From JAJFUG01 sp964473155 (GTDB lineage: Bacteria > Gemmatimonadota > Glassbacteria > GWA2-58-10), in NCBI GenBank assembly GCA_964473155.1, contig CAYYNT010000001.1:164079-228078 (forward strand): a stretch of DNA of 64,000 nt, given 5' to 3'. Numbering within the stretch: position 1 is the first letter of the stretch; each line of letters begins with the position of its first letter. The position numbers were made by a program, and so were the translations under genes. This document shows positions 27,917 to 36,601 of this stretch, in pieces. The notes beneath the pieces are model-generated. The model saw only the letters and a list, made by a program, of their open reading frames with translations. It searched no databases and had not been told where the DNA came from.

Positions 27917-28548
27917 CAGAGACCGTTCCTTCCGATAAGAGGCACAAAATGGCAGAGGTCGACTTTCTCGCGCACCACACCGGAGGGATCCTTTCGCACC
28001 AGCACGAGTTCCTGGCGTCCGGAATCCCCCAGGGGCAACACCATCCGCCCGCCCTCGACGAGCTGGTCCAGCAGGACACGCGGTATATCCAGTCCGGCCG
28101 CCGAGATCAGGACAGCGTCATAGGGACGGTACTTGTTCCAGCCCAGGGTGCCGTCCCCCACCATTATATTCACGTTGTAGAGGTTCAAGCTGTCCAGCAC
28201 CCGCCGGGCCTGACGCGCCAGAATCTCGATTCGCTCGATGGAAAACACCTGGTGGCAGAGCTGTGCGAGCAGGGCGGCCAGATAACCGCTGCCCGTGCCG
28301 ATCTCGAGCACGCGCTCCGCGCCATCCAGACTGGCCAGCTCAAGCATGCGCGCCACGGTATAGGGCTGAGAAATTGTCTGGCCCTCCGGCAGCGGCAGGC
28401 TGATGTTCCTGTATGCCTGCGCCTCCAGCGCCTGCGGGATGAACAAATGACGGGGCACGCGGCCGATCGCCGCCAGCACCCGGCTGTCCCGGATGCCCTG
28501 CGCGGTCAGTTCCTCGACCAGGCGGCTGCGCTGTTTGTCAAAATCCAT
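27916..28548 (-). CDS. pcm: Protein-L-isoaspartate O-methyltransferase
   Basis: 210 residues, normal for the family. The substrate-side motif PRHLFIP, the conserved GQTISQPYTVA (around residues 55-65) and the SAM-binding VLEIGTGSGY (about 80-89) are all present. The enzyme methylates isoaspartyl residues in aged proteins to start their repair. It sits directly downstream of surE (18-base gap), the classic surE-pcm pairing known from many Proteobacteria, and its stop overlaps the VTT gene's start. Confidence 0.95.
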   Translation of the reverse strand: MDFDKQRSRLVEELTAQGIRDSRVLAAIGRVPRHLFIPQALEAQAYRNISLPLPEGQTISQPYTVARMLELASLDGAERVLEIGTGSGYLAALLAQLCHQVFSIERIEILARQARRVLDSLNLYNVNIMVGDGTLGWNKYRPYDAVLISAAGLDIPRVLLDQLVEGGRMVLPLGDSGRQELVLVRKDPSGVVREKVDLCHFVPLIGRNGL

Positions 28549-28566
28549 CCGGTCATTCCAACAGTG

Positions 28567-29319
28567 TTAAAAATTACGCTCGAAACGGCTGAAGCTTTCG
28601 AGGCCCGGGTGATGTGTCATATCAAGCTGCAATGGGGTGATAGTAATAAACCCGCCGGCCACAAGCCTGAAATCGGAATTCTCGGCGCCGTACCAGCTCG
28701 GATTCACCCCGCCGATCCAATAATACACCTTGCCCCGCGGATCGGTCTTCTCGATGACTGTCTCGGCGTAATGACGGCGTCCGAGCCCGGCGATGCGCAC
28801 ACCGGAGAGCGGCTTGTCCATGCGGGGGAGGTTGACGTTCAGGAACGTATCCGGAGGCCAGTCGCCGGCCAGCAGGTCGCATATCAGACGAGCCAGGGCC
28901 GCCTGCGTGGCGCTGTCGGCGATGCGCTCCATGTGCATCGAGGAGACAGCCATCGAGCGCGCCCCTAACAGAGTCCCCTCCATCGCCCCGGCCACGGTCC
29001 CCGAATAAAGGACATCGTCTCCCAGGTTCGGGCCATGGTTTATTCCGCTGAACACGGCGTCCGGGGTGCGGTCGAGCAGCACCTGGGAGGCCAGCAGCAC
29101 GCAGTCCGTCGGGGTGCCGTCCACAGCATAGATATCATCGCCGAAAGACTCGATACGGAGCGGGCGGTGCAGGGTTATAGAATGGCTGCATGCGCTCTGC
29201 TCGGTCCGCGGGGCCACTATCACGACCTTGCCCTGCGGGCGGAGAATATCAGCTAACACGCGTATCCCCAATGCCTCGTAACCGTCGTCGTTCGTTATCA
29301 GGAAAAGTTTTTCAGCCAC
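28567..29319 (-). CDS. surE: 5'/3'-nucleotidase SurE
   Basis: 250 residues. Metal-binding NDDG lies at residues 10-13, with APRTEQSACSHS (around 41-52) and SGINHGPNLGDDVLYSGTV downstream. SurE dephosphorylates nucleoside monophosphates and short polyphosphates under stress and in stationary phase. The start is GTG at 29319; the ribosome site is weak. It is the first gene of surE-pcm-VTT. Confidence 0.95.
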   Translation of the reverse strand: MAEKLFLITNDDGYEALGIRVLADILRPQGKVVIVAPRTEQSACSHSITLHRPLRIESFGDDIYAVDGTPTDCVLLASQVLLDRTPDAVFSGINHGPNLGDDVLYSGTVAGAMEGTLLGARSMAVSSMHMERIADSATQAALARLICDLLAGDWPPDTFLNVNLPRMDKPLSGVRIAGLGRRHYAETVIEKTDPRGKVYYWIGGVNPSWYGAENSDFRLVAGGFITITPLQLDMTHHPGLESFSRFERNF

Positions 29320-29425
29320 ATTCCGTCACCAGTTCATTCGTTGCCGTAGACTCTGAATCGAGCGTAAAAGAAACGGTCAATATAGCCATACTGACTGCCG
29401 GCAGTCAATATCCAGGGGTGCGATT

Positions 29426-30235
29426 TCAATTCCTGCCGTTCTTCATCCCGCGCCGCATCACTCTTCCGGCCAGCCCGCTGACCCAGGACCGTGGAAGCAG
29501 ACGGCAGACCATTCCGGCCAGGCGCCCTGTCGGGGCGGTGACTGTCAGCTTCCGTCCCAGGCCGCGCAAGGCCCAGTGCACCACGTCCGCTGGATCGTCC
29601 CTGCGCGGCGCCGAAAGCTCCCTCTCAGGATCATTCCCGGAGGCCACCCGATGGAACTCTGTCTCCGTGCTTCCCGGACAGAGGTTCAGAAGGTCCACTC
29701 CGGTTCCTGCCAGTTCCGGGGCCAGCGATTCCCCCAGCGCCAGATCGAAAGCCTTGGTCGCCGTATAGGCGGAAATCCAGGGGCCGGGGAAAAATCCGAG
29801 CACGGATGAAACAAGGATCAGCGCCCCTCGGCCGCGGGTCAGCATGGGCGGCAGCAGACGGCGCGCCAGGAGGGCCGTGTTCGTGCAGTTGAGCGTGATC
29901 ATCCGCTCCAGCGCCGCCTCATCCTGATCCACGAACCCGCCGTAATACCCAACGCCAGCGTTCAGCACCGCCAGATCGATCCGTATGCCGCCAAAAACGG
30001 CGCACAGCTTGTCCACTGCCCCGGGAGCGGCCAGGTCCTGCTCCACCACCAGGGTTTGAATACCGTTGCGCTCGGTCAGTTCCTCTGCCAGGGCCTCCAG
30101 CTTGTCACGCCGGCGGGCGGCCAGGGCCAGGCATAAGCCTTCGGCGGCCAGCGCCCGGGCGAACTCCAGCCCTATCCCGGCCGACGCCCCGGTGACAAGC
30201 GCCCACTCACCATATCTTTTCAGGTTGTAGCCCAA
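29426..30235 (-). CDS. Short-chain dehydrogenase/reductase
   Basis: 269 residues. The Rossmann motif TGASAGIG is at about 15-22, NAG at about 92-94, the catalytic Ser in VSSVLGF, and YTATK as the active-site Tyr-x-x-x-Lys. This is the classical SDR type, NAD(P)-dependent, with the DltE/YdfG-like look of general oxidoreductases. The C-terminal 40 residues are basic and could touch membrane. The start is TTG at 30235 with GGAGG five bases upstream. The substrate is unknown. Confidence 0.87.
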   Translation of the reverse strand: MGYNLKRYGEWALVTGASAGIGLEFARALAAEGLCLALAARRRDKLEALAEELTERNGIQTLVVEQDLAAPGAVDKLCAVFGGIRIDLAVLNAGVGYYGGFVDQDEAALERMITLNCTNTALLARRLLPPMLTRGRGALILVSSVLGFFPGPWISAYTATKAFDLALGESLAPELAGTGVDLLNLCPGSTETEFHRVASGNDPERELSAPRRDDPADVVHWALRGLGRKLTVTAPTGRLAGMVCRLLPRSWVSGLAGRVMRRGMKNGRN

Positions 30236-30366
30236 GCGCGCCTCCAGGTAGAGTTTTTATGAACCGGATAAGGCCTCAGCCGTAAATATAAGCATATGGC
30301 CGGAAGCCTCAAAGAGTGTCCGCTGTTTTCAAGGCCTGTCCGTACCGAACTCCGTACAATCTCTTC

Positions 30367-30395
30367 TTGACACATCCGCTTTGAAGTTCAATATT
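30367..30395 (+). promoter_or_regulatory. Sigma-70 promoter upstream of the Gfo/Idh gene
   Basis: TTGACA (30367-30372), a 17-base spacer, then AATATT (30390-30395), about 110 bases before the ATG at 30506. The -35 box is perfect; the -10 is moderate. Confidence 0.55.
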
Positions 30396-30505
30396 TAGCC
30401 TGGCGCGGCCCTGCCTTTCAGATATGCGCAGGACCTGGCGCCTTTCCCCAAACGGAAAACACAAATCTTCCAATCCCGCTCGATTACTCCTTCCCGGAGG
30501 CATGG

Positions 30506-31846
30506 ATGAACAGTCACAGCGATGGAATCAACCGCCGCACCTTCCTCAGGAATACTGCTGTCTCGGCGGCCGCTGTCGGCGCACTCGGTCTGGCCGGTCC
30601 GCTCTCGGCGTTTGCGGCCGCGCCTAAAAAACGCCTGGCCATGGTCGGCACGGGTAGCCGCGGAATCGGCATGTGGGGCACGCCGTTGATGGAGGACTAC
30701 CCGGACCTGCTCGAATTTGTCGGCCTCTGTGATATAAATCCAGAGCGCCCGGCGGTGGCTCAGAAGGCGATAGGGACAAAGGCCGCAACTTTTACCGATT
30801 TCGACCAGATGATCAAAACCACCCGTCCGGATGCAGTGATTGTGACCACGGTGGACGGGTACCACTGGAAATATGTCTGCCGGGCGATGGAACTGGGCTG
30901 CGACGTGATCTGCGAAAAACCGCTTTGCACCGAGGCCTCCCAGGCCCAGGCGATTATCGACACACAGAAGAAGACAGGCCGAAAACTCACAGTCACTTTC
31001 AACGCCCGGCACGGCAGCAGCTCAATGAAGCTGAAGGAACTGCTGATGTCCGGCGAGATCGGCGAAATATACGAGGCCAATTACGATGAGTTCCTGGACC
31101 GCTCGCACGGGGCGGATTATTTCCGCCGCTGGCACGCGTTCCGCCAGAATTCCGGCAGCCTGTTCTGCCACAAGGCCTCGCATCATTTCGACGAACTCAA
31201 CTGGTGGGTGGATTCCGATCCGGTCGAGGTGATGGCCTACGGTAAGCTGAACGTCTACGGCCATAACGGGCCGTTCCGCCACGCCAACTGCCGCTCCTGC
31301 ATCTTCAAGGACAAGTGCTCTTTCTTCTGGGACATCACGAAGGACCCCTGGTACATGAAGCTGTACGTTGAGTGTGAGGACAGCGATGGGTACTACCGCG
31401 ACGGGTGCGTGTACCGAAGCGGAATCGACATTTACGACACCATGACCGCGCAGATAAAGTACGCCAATGGCGCGCTGGTCAGCTACTCGCTGAACGCCGC
31501 CGTGCCCTACGAGGGCCAGTTCATCGTGTTCAACGGCAGCAAGGGCCGTATCGAGCTGCGCAACTACAACAAGCAGCCCTGGCAGGTGACGAACGACGCG
31601 GAGATCCGTTTGACGAAGATTGATGGCTCAACCACGGTCATACCGGTCGCGGCCGAGGAGGGCGAGCACGGCGGATCGGACAAACGCATCCGCGACATGA
31701 TCTTCCGCCCGTCCGGCAAAGACCCGCTCAAGCAGGAGGCCGGGATGCGCGCCGGACTCATGAGTTCATTGATCGGGATCGCCGGGTTTACATCGATCGA
31801 TGAGCGCGAGCCGGTCCGAATTAGCGATCTGGTGAACTGGGCCTGA
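30506..31846 (+). CDS. Tat-exported Gfo/Idh/MocA family oxidoreductase
   Basis: 446 residues. It begins with a twin-arginine signal (NRRTFLRN, then a hydrophobic stretch ending near residue 37), so it is exported folded with its cofactor. The NAD(P)-binding start MVGTGSRGIG and the CEKPL motif define the family. A four-Cys region (CRSC, then KDKC) is unusual for it and could bind a metal. GGAGG lies five bases before the ATG. Exported members act on sugars or glycosides in the periplasm, with bound cofactor, or as glycoside hydrolases of the GH109 type. The substrate is unknown. A sigma-70 promoter lies upstream and a strong terminator just after. Confidence 0.88.
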   Translation: MNSHSDGINRRTFLRNTAVSAAAVGALGLAGPLSAFAAAPKKRLAMVGTGSRGIGMWGTPLMEDYPDLLEFVGLCDINPERPAVAQKAIGTKAATFTDFDQMIKTTRPDAVIVTTVDGYHWKYVCRAMELGCDVICEKPLCTEASQAQAIIDTQKKTGRKLTVTFNARHGSSSMKLKELLMSGEIGEIYEANYDEFLDRSHGADYFRRWHAFRQNSGSLFCHKASHHFDELNWWVDSDPVEVMAYGKLNVYGHNGPFRHANCRSCIFKDKCSFFWDITKDPWYMKLYVECEDSDGYYRDGCVYRSGIDIYDTMTAQIKYANGALVSYSLNAAVPYEGQFIVFNGSKGRIELRNYNKQPWQVTNDAEIRLTKIDGSTTVIPVAAEEGEHGGSDKRIRDMIFRPSGKDPLKQEAGMRAGLMSSLIGIAGFTSIDEREPVRISDLVNWA

Positions 31847-31876
31847 AAGGGCTGATAATAGTTTCCGCAAATCTCA

Positions 31877-31912
31877 AGGGCCTGGCCCGTGGAAAGTCAG
31901 GCCCTCTTTTTT
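31877..31912 (+). terminator. Intrinsic terminator after the Gfo/Idh gene
   Basis: AGGGCCTG (31877-31884) pairs with CAGGCCCT (31898-31905), followed by CTTTTTT. The hairpin is 30 bases after the stop. Confidence 0.85.
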
Positions 31913-31965
31913 CAATAGCGGTTTGCCGTGTCAAATGGACGCCGCTGGAGCACGGGAGATAATTA

Positions 31966-33732
31966 ATGTCTGGAATGGATCAGTCCACCAATCTCCGCCG
32001 GAATGCCATTTTATTTCTGTCAGCGGCTATCACGGCAATGCTTTTAATGTTCGGCTGTTCCTCTGCCCCCCGGGAGTACGCCGATGCGGTCTATTACAAC
32101 GGACGGGTGGCCACCCTGGACAGCGTCTCCACCGTTGCCGCCGCCATGGCGGTCAAGGATGGGAAAATTCTGGCGCTGGGGGATGATCCCGCGATTCTCA
32201 AACTGGCCGGTCCGAACACTGAAAAAGTGGACCTCGGGGGCCGGACTGTCCTGCCGGGACTGATCGAGGCCCATGCCCACCCGGAGATGGCCTCGCTCAG
32301 CGAGTTGACCGATTCGGTGCCGGACGTCCACAACATCGCCGAACTTCTGGGCTGGATCAAGGCCAAAGCCGACTATCTGCCGGATGGTGAATGGATAACT
32401 CATCCAAAAATGTTCTCTACCCGTCTGACCGAGCTGCGCGCACCGACCCTGGCCGAACTGGATTCGGTGGCCCCGGCCAACCCCGTGTTCCTGAATGGCT
32501 CTTTCGGCGGCTCGATCAACACCGCCGCGATGAAAGTCAGCGGGATAACGGAGAAAACGCGGCATGACGGCCTGTTGCGGGACAATAAAACCGGGAAGCT
32601 GAACGGTCTGGTGCGTTTCACCGCTTTCGGCCTGGTCAAAAAACCCGAGCCGCCGCAGTATTCCGAATCCGAACGCGAAACCGCCCTGGCCGACATGCTG
32701 GCGCGCTATAACCGGTCCGGTTTCACCAGCGTCACCAGCGGCGGACTAAACCGCGACCAGACCGCAATCTGGGACAGCCTTCGCACCCACGGCAGGCTGA
32801 CCATCCGGGTATTCCATAACATCTATGCCGATTTTCCGATCCGCGGCCGCTCGCTGGACGAGATACGCGCGGATGTCGCCGCCCTGGGCGCTCCGACCGG
32901 CGGCGGAGATGAATGGATCCGCACCGGACGTCTTAAGCTTTTCATGGACGGTGGAATCCTGACCGGAACAGCCTATATGCGGCAGCCCTGGGGATCGAAA
33001 GCCAACGAGATATTCGGCATCAGCGACCCTGAGTACCGCGGCATCCTGAACCTGACCGCGGATGAATTCGGCATGTTCGTGCGCGCCGGAGCCGAGCGTA
33101 ACTGGTCCATGACCGCCCACGCCACGGGTGGAGGGGCGATGGACGTGATGCTTGACGCTTATGAGGCAGTGGCAAAAGATATTGATATCCTTCCCCTGCG
33201 ATTCTCTGTGATCCATGGCAATTTCTTCGACAGCGCGTGCATCGCGCGAATGAAAGCGATGGGCGTGGTGGCGGATGCCCAGCCCGCCTGGTTCTACAAG
33301 GATGCGGATGCCATGCTGAACATCCTGGGACAGGACCGGATTCACGATTATCACCCCTATCGCAGCCTGATCGACGCCGGGGTGCTGGTCAGCGCGGGCA
33401 GCGACCACATGGTTCGTTTCGACGACCGCACTTCGATCAATCCATACAGCCCCTGGCTGGCCATGTGGACCATGGTCACCCGCCACACCGAGCGCGGCAG
33501 CGTTATCGAGCCAGGGCAGGCGATCACCCGCGAGGAGGCCCTGCGTTCCTATACGGTGAACAACGCCCTGGCCACTTTCTCCGAGCAGGAAAAAGGCAGC
33601 CTCACTCCCGGACGCCTGGCCGATTTCATCGTCCTGGACCGCGATTATTTCAGTTGTCCCGAGGATGAAATCAGGGACATCCGCGTGCTGAAAACCGTGG
33701 TGGGCGGAAAGGCAGTCTTGCAGGCGGAGTAA
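31966..33732 (+). CDS. Exported amidohydrolase (YtcJ-type, Amidohydro_3)
   Basis: 588 residues. A hydrophobic N-terminal segment ends in FGCSS (about residue 31), a likely though imperfect lipobox. The N-terminal beta-sandwich precedes the metal-binding HAH in GLIEAHAHPEM. Further ligands are expected at TAHATGGG, VIHGNF and the Asp of SAGSDHM. The C-terminal segment with SYTVNNALA and GRLADFIVLD is typical of YtcJ-like metal-dependent hydrolases, which act on amides or cyclic amides of largely unknown identity. GGGAG lies about seven bases before the ATG. It has its own transcript, following a terminator. Confidence 0.87.
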   Translation: MSGMDQSTNLRRNAILFLSAAITAMLLMFGCSSAPREYADAVYYNGRVATLDSVSTVAAAMAVKDGKILALGDDPAILKLAGPNTEKVDLGGRTVLPGLIEAHAHPEMASLSELTDSVPDVHNIAELLGWIKAKADYLPDGEWITHPKMFSTRLTELRAPTLAELDSVAPANPVFLNGSFGGSINTAAMKVSGITEKTRHDGLLRDNKTGKLNGLVRFTAFGLVKKPEPPQYSESERETALADMLARYNRSGFTSVTSGGLNRDQTAIWDSLRTHGRLTIRVFHNIYADFPIRGRSLDEIRADVAALGAPTGGGDEWIRTGRLKLFMDGGILTGTAYMRQPWGSKANEIFGISDPEYRGILNLTADEFGMFVRAGAERNWSMTAHATGGGAMDVMLDAYEAVAKDIDILPLRFSVIHGNFFDSACIARMKAMGVVADAQPAWFYKDADAMLNILGQDRIHDYHPYRSLIDAGVLVSAGSDHMVRFDDRTSINPYSPWLAMWTMVTRHTERGSVIEPGQAITREEALRSYTVNNALATFSEQEKGSLTPGRLADFIVLDRDYFSCPEDEIRDIRVLKTVVGGKAVLQAE

Positions 33733-33787
33733 GGATAAAACGCAGAGATGTTACATCAGGATAATCAATTAGCTGGCAAATAATTAC

Positions 33788-33916
33788 GGGGCTGTCCCAA
33801 AAGTCCCCGATTTTGCTCTTTGCAAATTGCTGCAATCTCTAACCAATTGGAATAAAAGCAGTTCTGTAGGGGCACGGCGCGCCGTGCCCCACATTAAAGA
33901 CTTTTGGGACAGCCCC
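33788..33916. repeat. 129-bp MITE with perfect 18-bp terminal inverted repeats
   Basis: GGGGCTGTCCCAAAAGTC (33788-33805) is repeated exactly in reverse complement at 33899-33916. Inside, 33869-33890 is a 22-base perfect palindrome (GGGGCACGGCG and its complement). No transposase is encoded. The termini resemble those of IS1182-type elements, from memory. No target duplication is obvious (AATTAC before, ATTTTT after). Confidence 0.75.
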
Positions 33917-34118
33917 ATTTTTTCCTTATCGCTTCAACACAGACCGCATTATCAATCTGTCTCTTCCGGATTGACAAACCGGTACAGGCGCTTTACAATA
34001 TTTTCAGGAAGGGTTTCACTGTAGGCCGGGACCGTCGGTCCTTTTGGACTCACACCCGGAGATGCCGGCGGAACCCTTCCCGCTTTTTCCCTCATGCCTG
34101 TTCCGGTCATTTCCCTGT
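33917..34118. other. Gene-free gap between the MITE and the Kelch gene
   Basis: No gene supported. A five-pair hairpin (GGACC-GTC-GGTCC, about 34030-34042) is followed by TTTT on the plus strand, but no plus-strand gene ends close enough to need it. Confidence 0.4.
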
Positions 34119-36548
34119 TCAGTATCTCAAACCGTAAATAACTGTCGGCCCGCTGTTTCCCCCGCCCTGGCCCAGCACCATCAGGATCAGGTCGTGACCT
34201 GGGTCATAAGCGACACAGCGGTTCTGTGAAACAGTGACCCCCGCATCGTGGTCCTCCGGCTCCGGGATATCCAGCCGCCGCCAGGCGTTCGCGGACGGGG
34301 AATAGCCCCAGGCCTCCCCCGCTCCAGCCTTTCCCGGCTGGTAGCTCCAGGTGAGGAACAGGTCTCGCTCCGGCAGGTAAACCGCCTCGCGCTGGCAGAC
34401 CGGCGCGGGACCTCCGCCCTGCACTGACGGGTTCAGACAGGTCCAGAGGCTGTCGCGCAGGCTGAAACTCCATATCTCGTTCTGCTCAGGACCGCCGCCG
34501 TGCAGCAGAAGGCGGTCGCGTTTCGAATCATATACGAGCGCTGTCATCTCGTAAAGGTTCTGCGGCCAGGGGCCGTTCTTTGTGAGCTTCTCCCAGCGTC
34601 CCTCCGCGGCGTGCAGAAGGTAAACCGAGTTGTCCACCACCCTTTCACCCCGGAATTCTGTCATGTCCGGACGGTCTTCCTTCCCGATAGCCCCCCAGTT
34701 GTAATCCACCGCCATCACGCCGTATGGGGTGGTCACGGTCAGGTCCAGTCCCGGTAACCCGGAGCATATAAGTTTCCAACGGCCGGCGCCCGGATCGAAG
34801 CTCCAGGTGACCCATTTTTGATAACCGAAACCGTCGCCGGTGCTGTCATCCTGTGGCCAGTATGGTTTCAGCGCCTCAGGGTTGTAGCCGCTGGTCACGT
34901 AGATCATCTTGGTGCTGATTATGTTCCGGCTGACCGGGTCCCAGGCGTAGACCTTGCGGCCGTGACGGGTCCAGGGCGCGCCGGAAAATGTGACGCCGTG
35001 AAGGTTGATCCCGTGGCGCCAGACCCGCCCGGGGTATTCAGGCAGGAGCGGACGGCTGCGCCAGGTGTTGGCGGCGACATCGTACAGGTCATACTCGCTT
35101 CCCCCGTAGCCGCAGTGCCCGCCGCCCCAGTACACCAGGCAGCCGCTTCCGGAGTCGAAAGAGCAGGAGCCCCAGGTGCGCAACTCGGCGCGACGGCCGG
35201 CATCCGGCAGACGCACCCAGCGTCCGCGCGGCATTTCGGCCAGAAACTTCCGTATCCTGGCCTCACGTGCCGAATCCGGCAAGGCCCCGTCCACGGCCCC
35301 GGCGATAGAACGTCTGAGCTGTATATGTCGTGGCGGCGCGGGCGGGGTTTCATCAATCAGACCGCGCTTCTCCAGGCGGTAAAGGTAAGTCGTGCGCAGG
35401 GTGAACTGCTCATCGCAGTTGCGGTCATCCTCCGGGCGCTCAGTGCTGGCGGTCAGGACAATCAAGCGCCGCTCCGGGTCGATATCGGCCGCGATGAACC
35501 AGCCAGTGGGGACTTCTCCGGCCAGCTTCCGCCAGCGGTCATGCCGCGGATCATAGCCCCACATGTCGTTGCGCGCGCCGTCCCGGTCGTAGCCGCCGCC
35601 GATTATCACCAGGCCAGTTCCGGGATCATAAACCGTAAAATGCCCGGCCCGCGGCGGCGGCGCGCCCTGCGCCCGCGAGATGCTCCAGGTGCGCGCGCGG
35701 GTGTCGTATAGCCAGGTGTCGGACAGGAACAGGCTCTGGCCGTCGCCACCGAACAGCACGAGCCGCCTGGTTTTCGTGTCGCAGACCAGACGGGTGCAGA
35801 TCCGCGGCGGCGGTTCGGTCCCCCCGGTTTCCAGCCTCCGCCATTTCCCATCCGCGCAACTGTAAATCCAGGTCCCGGTATATCCCCGCAAGCTGCCGTC
35901 AGGACCTCTCTCCGCCACGTTGCCTCCGCCCGTCAGCACTATCTCATCGTTGAACGGGTCATAGCAGAGCGAGCCGCCCAGAACCGGTGGCGGGCTGCTT
36001 TCACCGGCAATATCCGACCACTCGCGTTTTTCGATATCATAAGCCAGGGTGCGCCCGCCGGTGAAATAGACCATCCGGCGGCGTTTAGAATCGTACGTCA
36101 CCTGGTCGTACACCACGTTCAGATCGGGACGCAGCACACCCTCGCGCTCGGCCAGGCCGGTACGGTAGCTGCCCGTGGTTATGCCGTGATAGAACTTGCT
36201 CAGGTGCATGGGCGGCAGGTCAGCAGCCCATTCGCTCTCTCTGCCTCGCGGAAAGACGTTCAGCCAGCGCAGGCTGTCCGGATCGAACGCCACCAGGTCG
36301 TACTCTGTGTTGTCCTCCCATGGAATATCCGGGTTGCCGTAAATGTAGACATTCCATTCATGATAACCCCAGAGCAGAAAACTTGCCTTTTCAGGGACAA
36401 AGCGGAAAGAGCAGCAGCGGCGCGCCCCGAACTCATCCCTGGCTGCCTGCACCCAGGTGTTGGCCGGGATATCGGGGGCCTTTGGCCGCGTAAGGCAACC
36501 GCTCAGCAGCAGAAGAAACGGAGCGAGCAGAAAATACCATCGCTTCAT
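34119..36548 (-). CDS. Kelch-repeat lipoprotein with two beta-propellers
   Basis: 809 residues. A signal peptide with lipobox LLSGC places it in the envelope, probably on the outer membrane. Two successive Kelch/galactose-oxidase-like regions follow: about 60-390 (clear repeats such as VLFGGDGQ and VIIGGGYD, each with a following Trp block) and about 430-809 (LVYWGGGHCG, LLLHGGG). No Cys-Tyr radical site of true galactose oxidase is apparent, so binding rather than oxidation is likelier. It is the last gene of a five-gene minus-strand operon that also carries a second Kelch protein and a sulfatase. GGAG precedes the ATG by seven bases. Confidence 0.8.
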   Translation of the reverse strand: MKRWYFLLAPFLLLLSGCLTRPKAPDIPANTWVQAARDEFGARRCCSFRFVPEKASFLLWGYHEWNVYIYGNPDIPWEDNTEYDLVAFDPDSLRWLNVFPRGRESEWAADLPPMHLSKFYHGITTGSYRTGLAEREGVLRPDLNVVYDQVTYDSKRRRMVYFTGGRTLAYDIEKREWSDIAGESSPPPVLGGSLCYDPFNDEIVLTGGGNVAERGPDGSLRGYTGTWIYSCADGKWRRLETGGTEPPPRICTRLVCDTKTRRLVLFGGDGQSLFLSDTWLYDTRARTWSISRAQGAPPPRAGHFTVYDPGTGLVIIGGGYDRDGARNDMWGYDPRHDRWRKLAGEVPTGWFIAADIDPERRLIVLTASTERPEDDRNCDEQFTLRTTYLYRLEKRGLIDETPPAPPRHIQLRRSIAGAVDGALPDSAREARIRKFLAEMPRGRWVRLPDAGRRAELRTWGSCSFDSGSGCLVYWGGGHCGYGGSEYDLYDVAANTWRSRPLLPEYPGRVWRHGINLHGVTFSGAPWTRHGRKVYAWDPVSRNIISTKMIYVTSGYNPEALKPYWPQDDSTGDGFGYQKWVTWSFDPGAGRWKLICSGLPGLDLTVTTPYGVMAVDYNWGAIGKEDRPDMTEFRGERVVDNSVYLLHAAEGRWEKLTKNGPWPQNLYEMTALVYDSKRDRLLLHGGGPEQNEIWSFSLRDSLWTCLNPSVQGGGPAPVCQREAVYLPERDLFLTWSYQPGKAGAGEAWGYSPSANAWRRLDIPEPEDHDAGVTVSQNRCVAYDPGHDLILMVLGQGGGNSGPTVIYGLRY

Positions 36549-36601
36549 GACAGCACTCCGGGTTAGTGTTCAGATGCAGGAAATCATCCGTCTAATCAGC
36601 G

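Noticed and set aside
34030..34042. Short GGACC hairpin followed by TTTT
   Set aside because: Only five pairs, and no plus-strand gene ends close enough to need a terminator.
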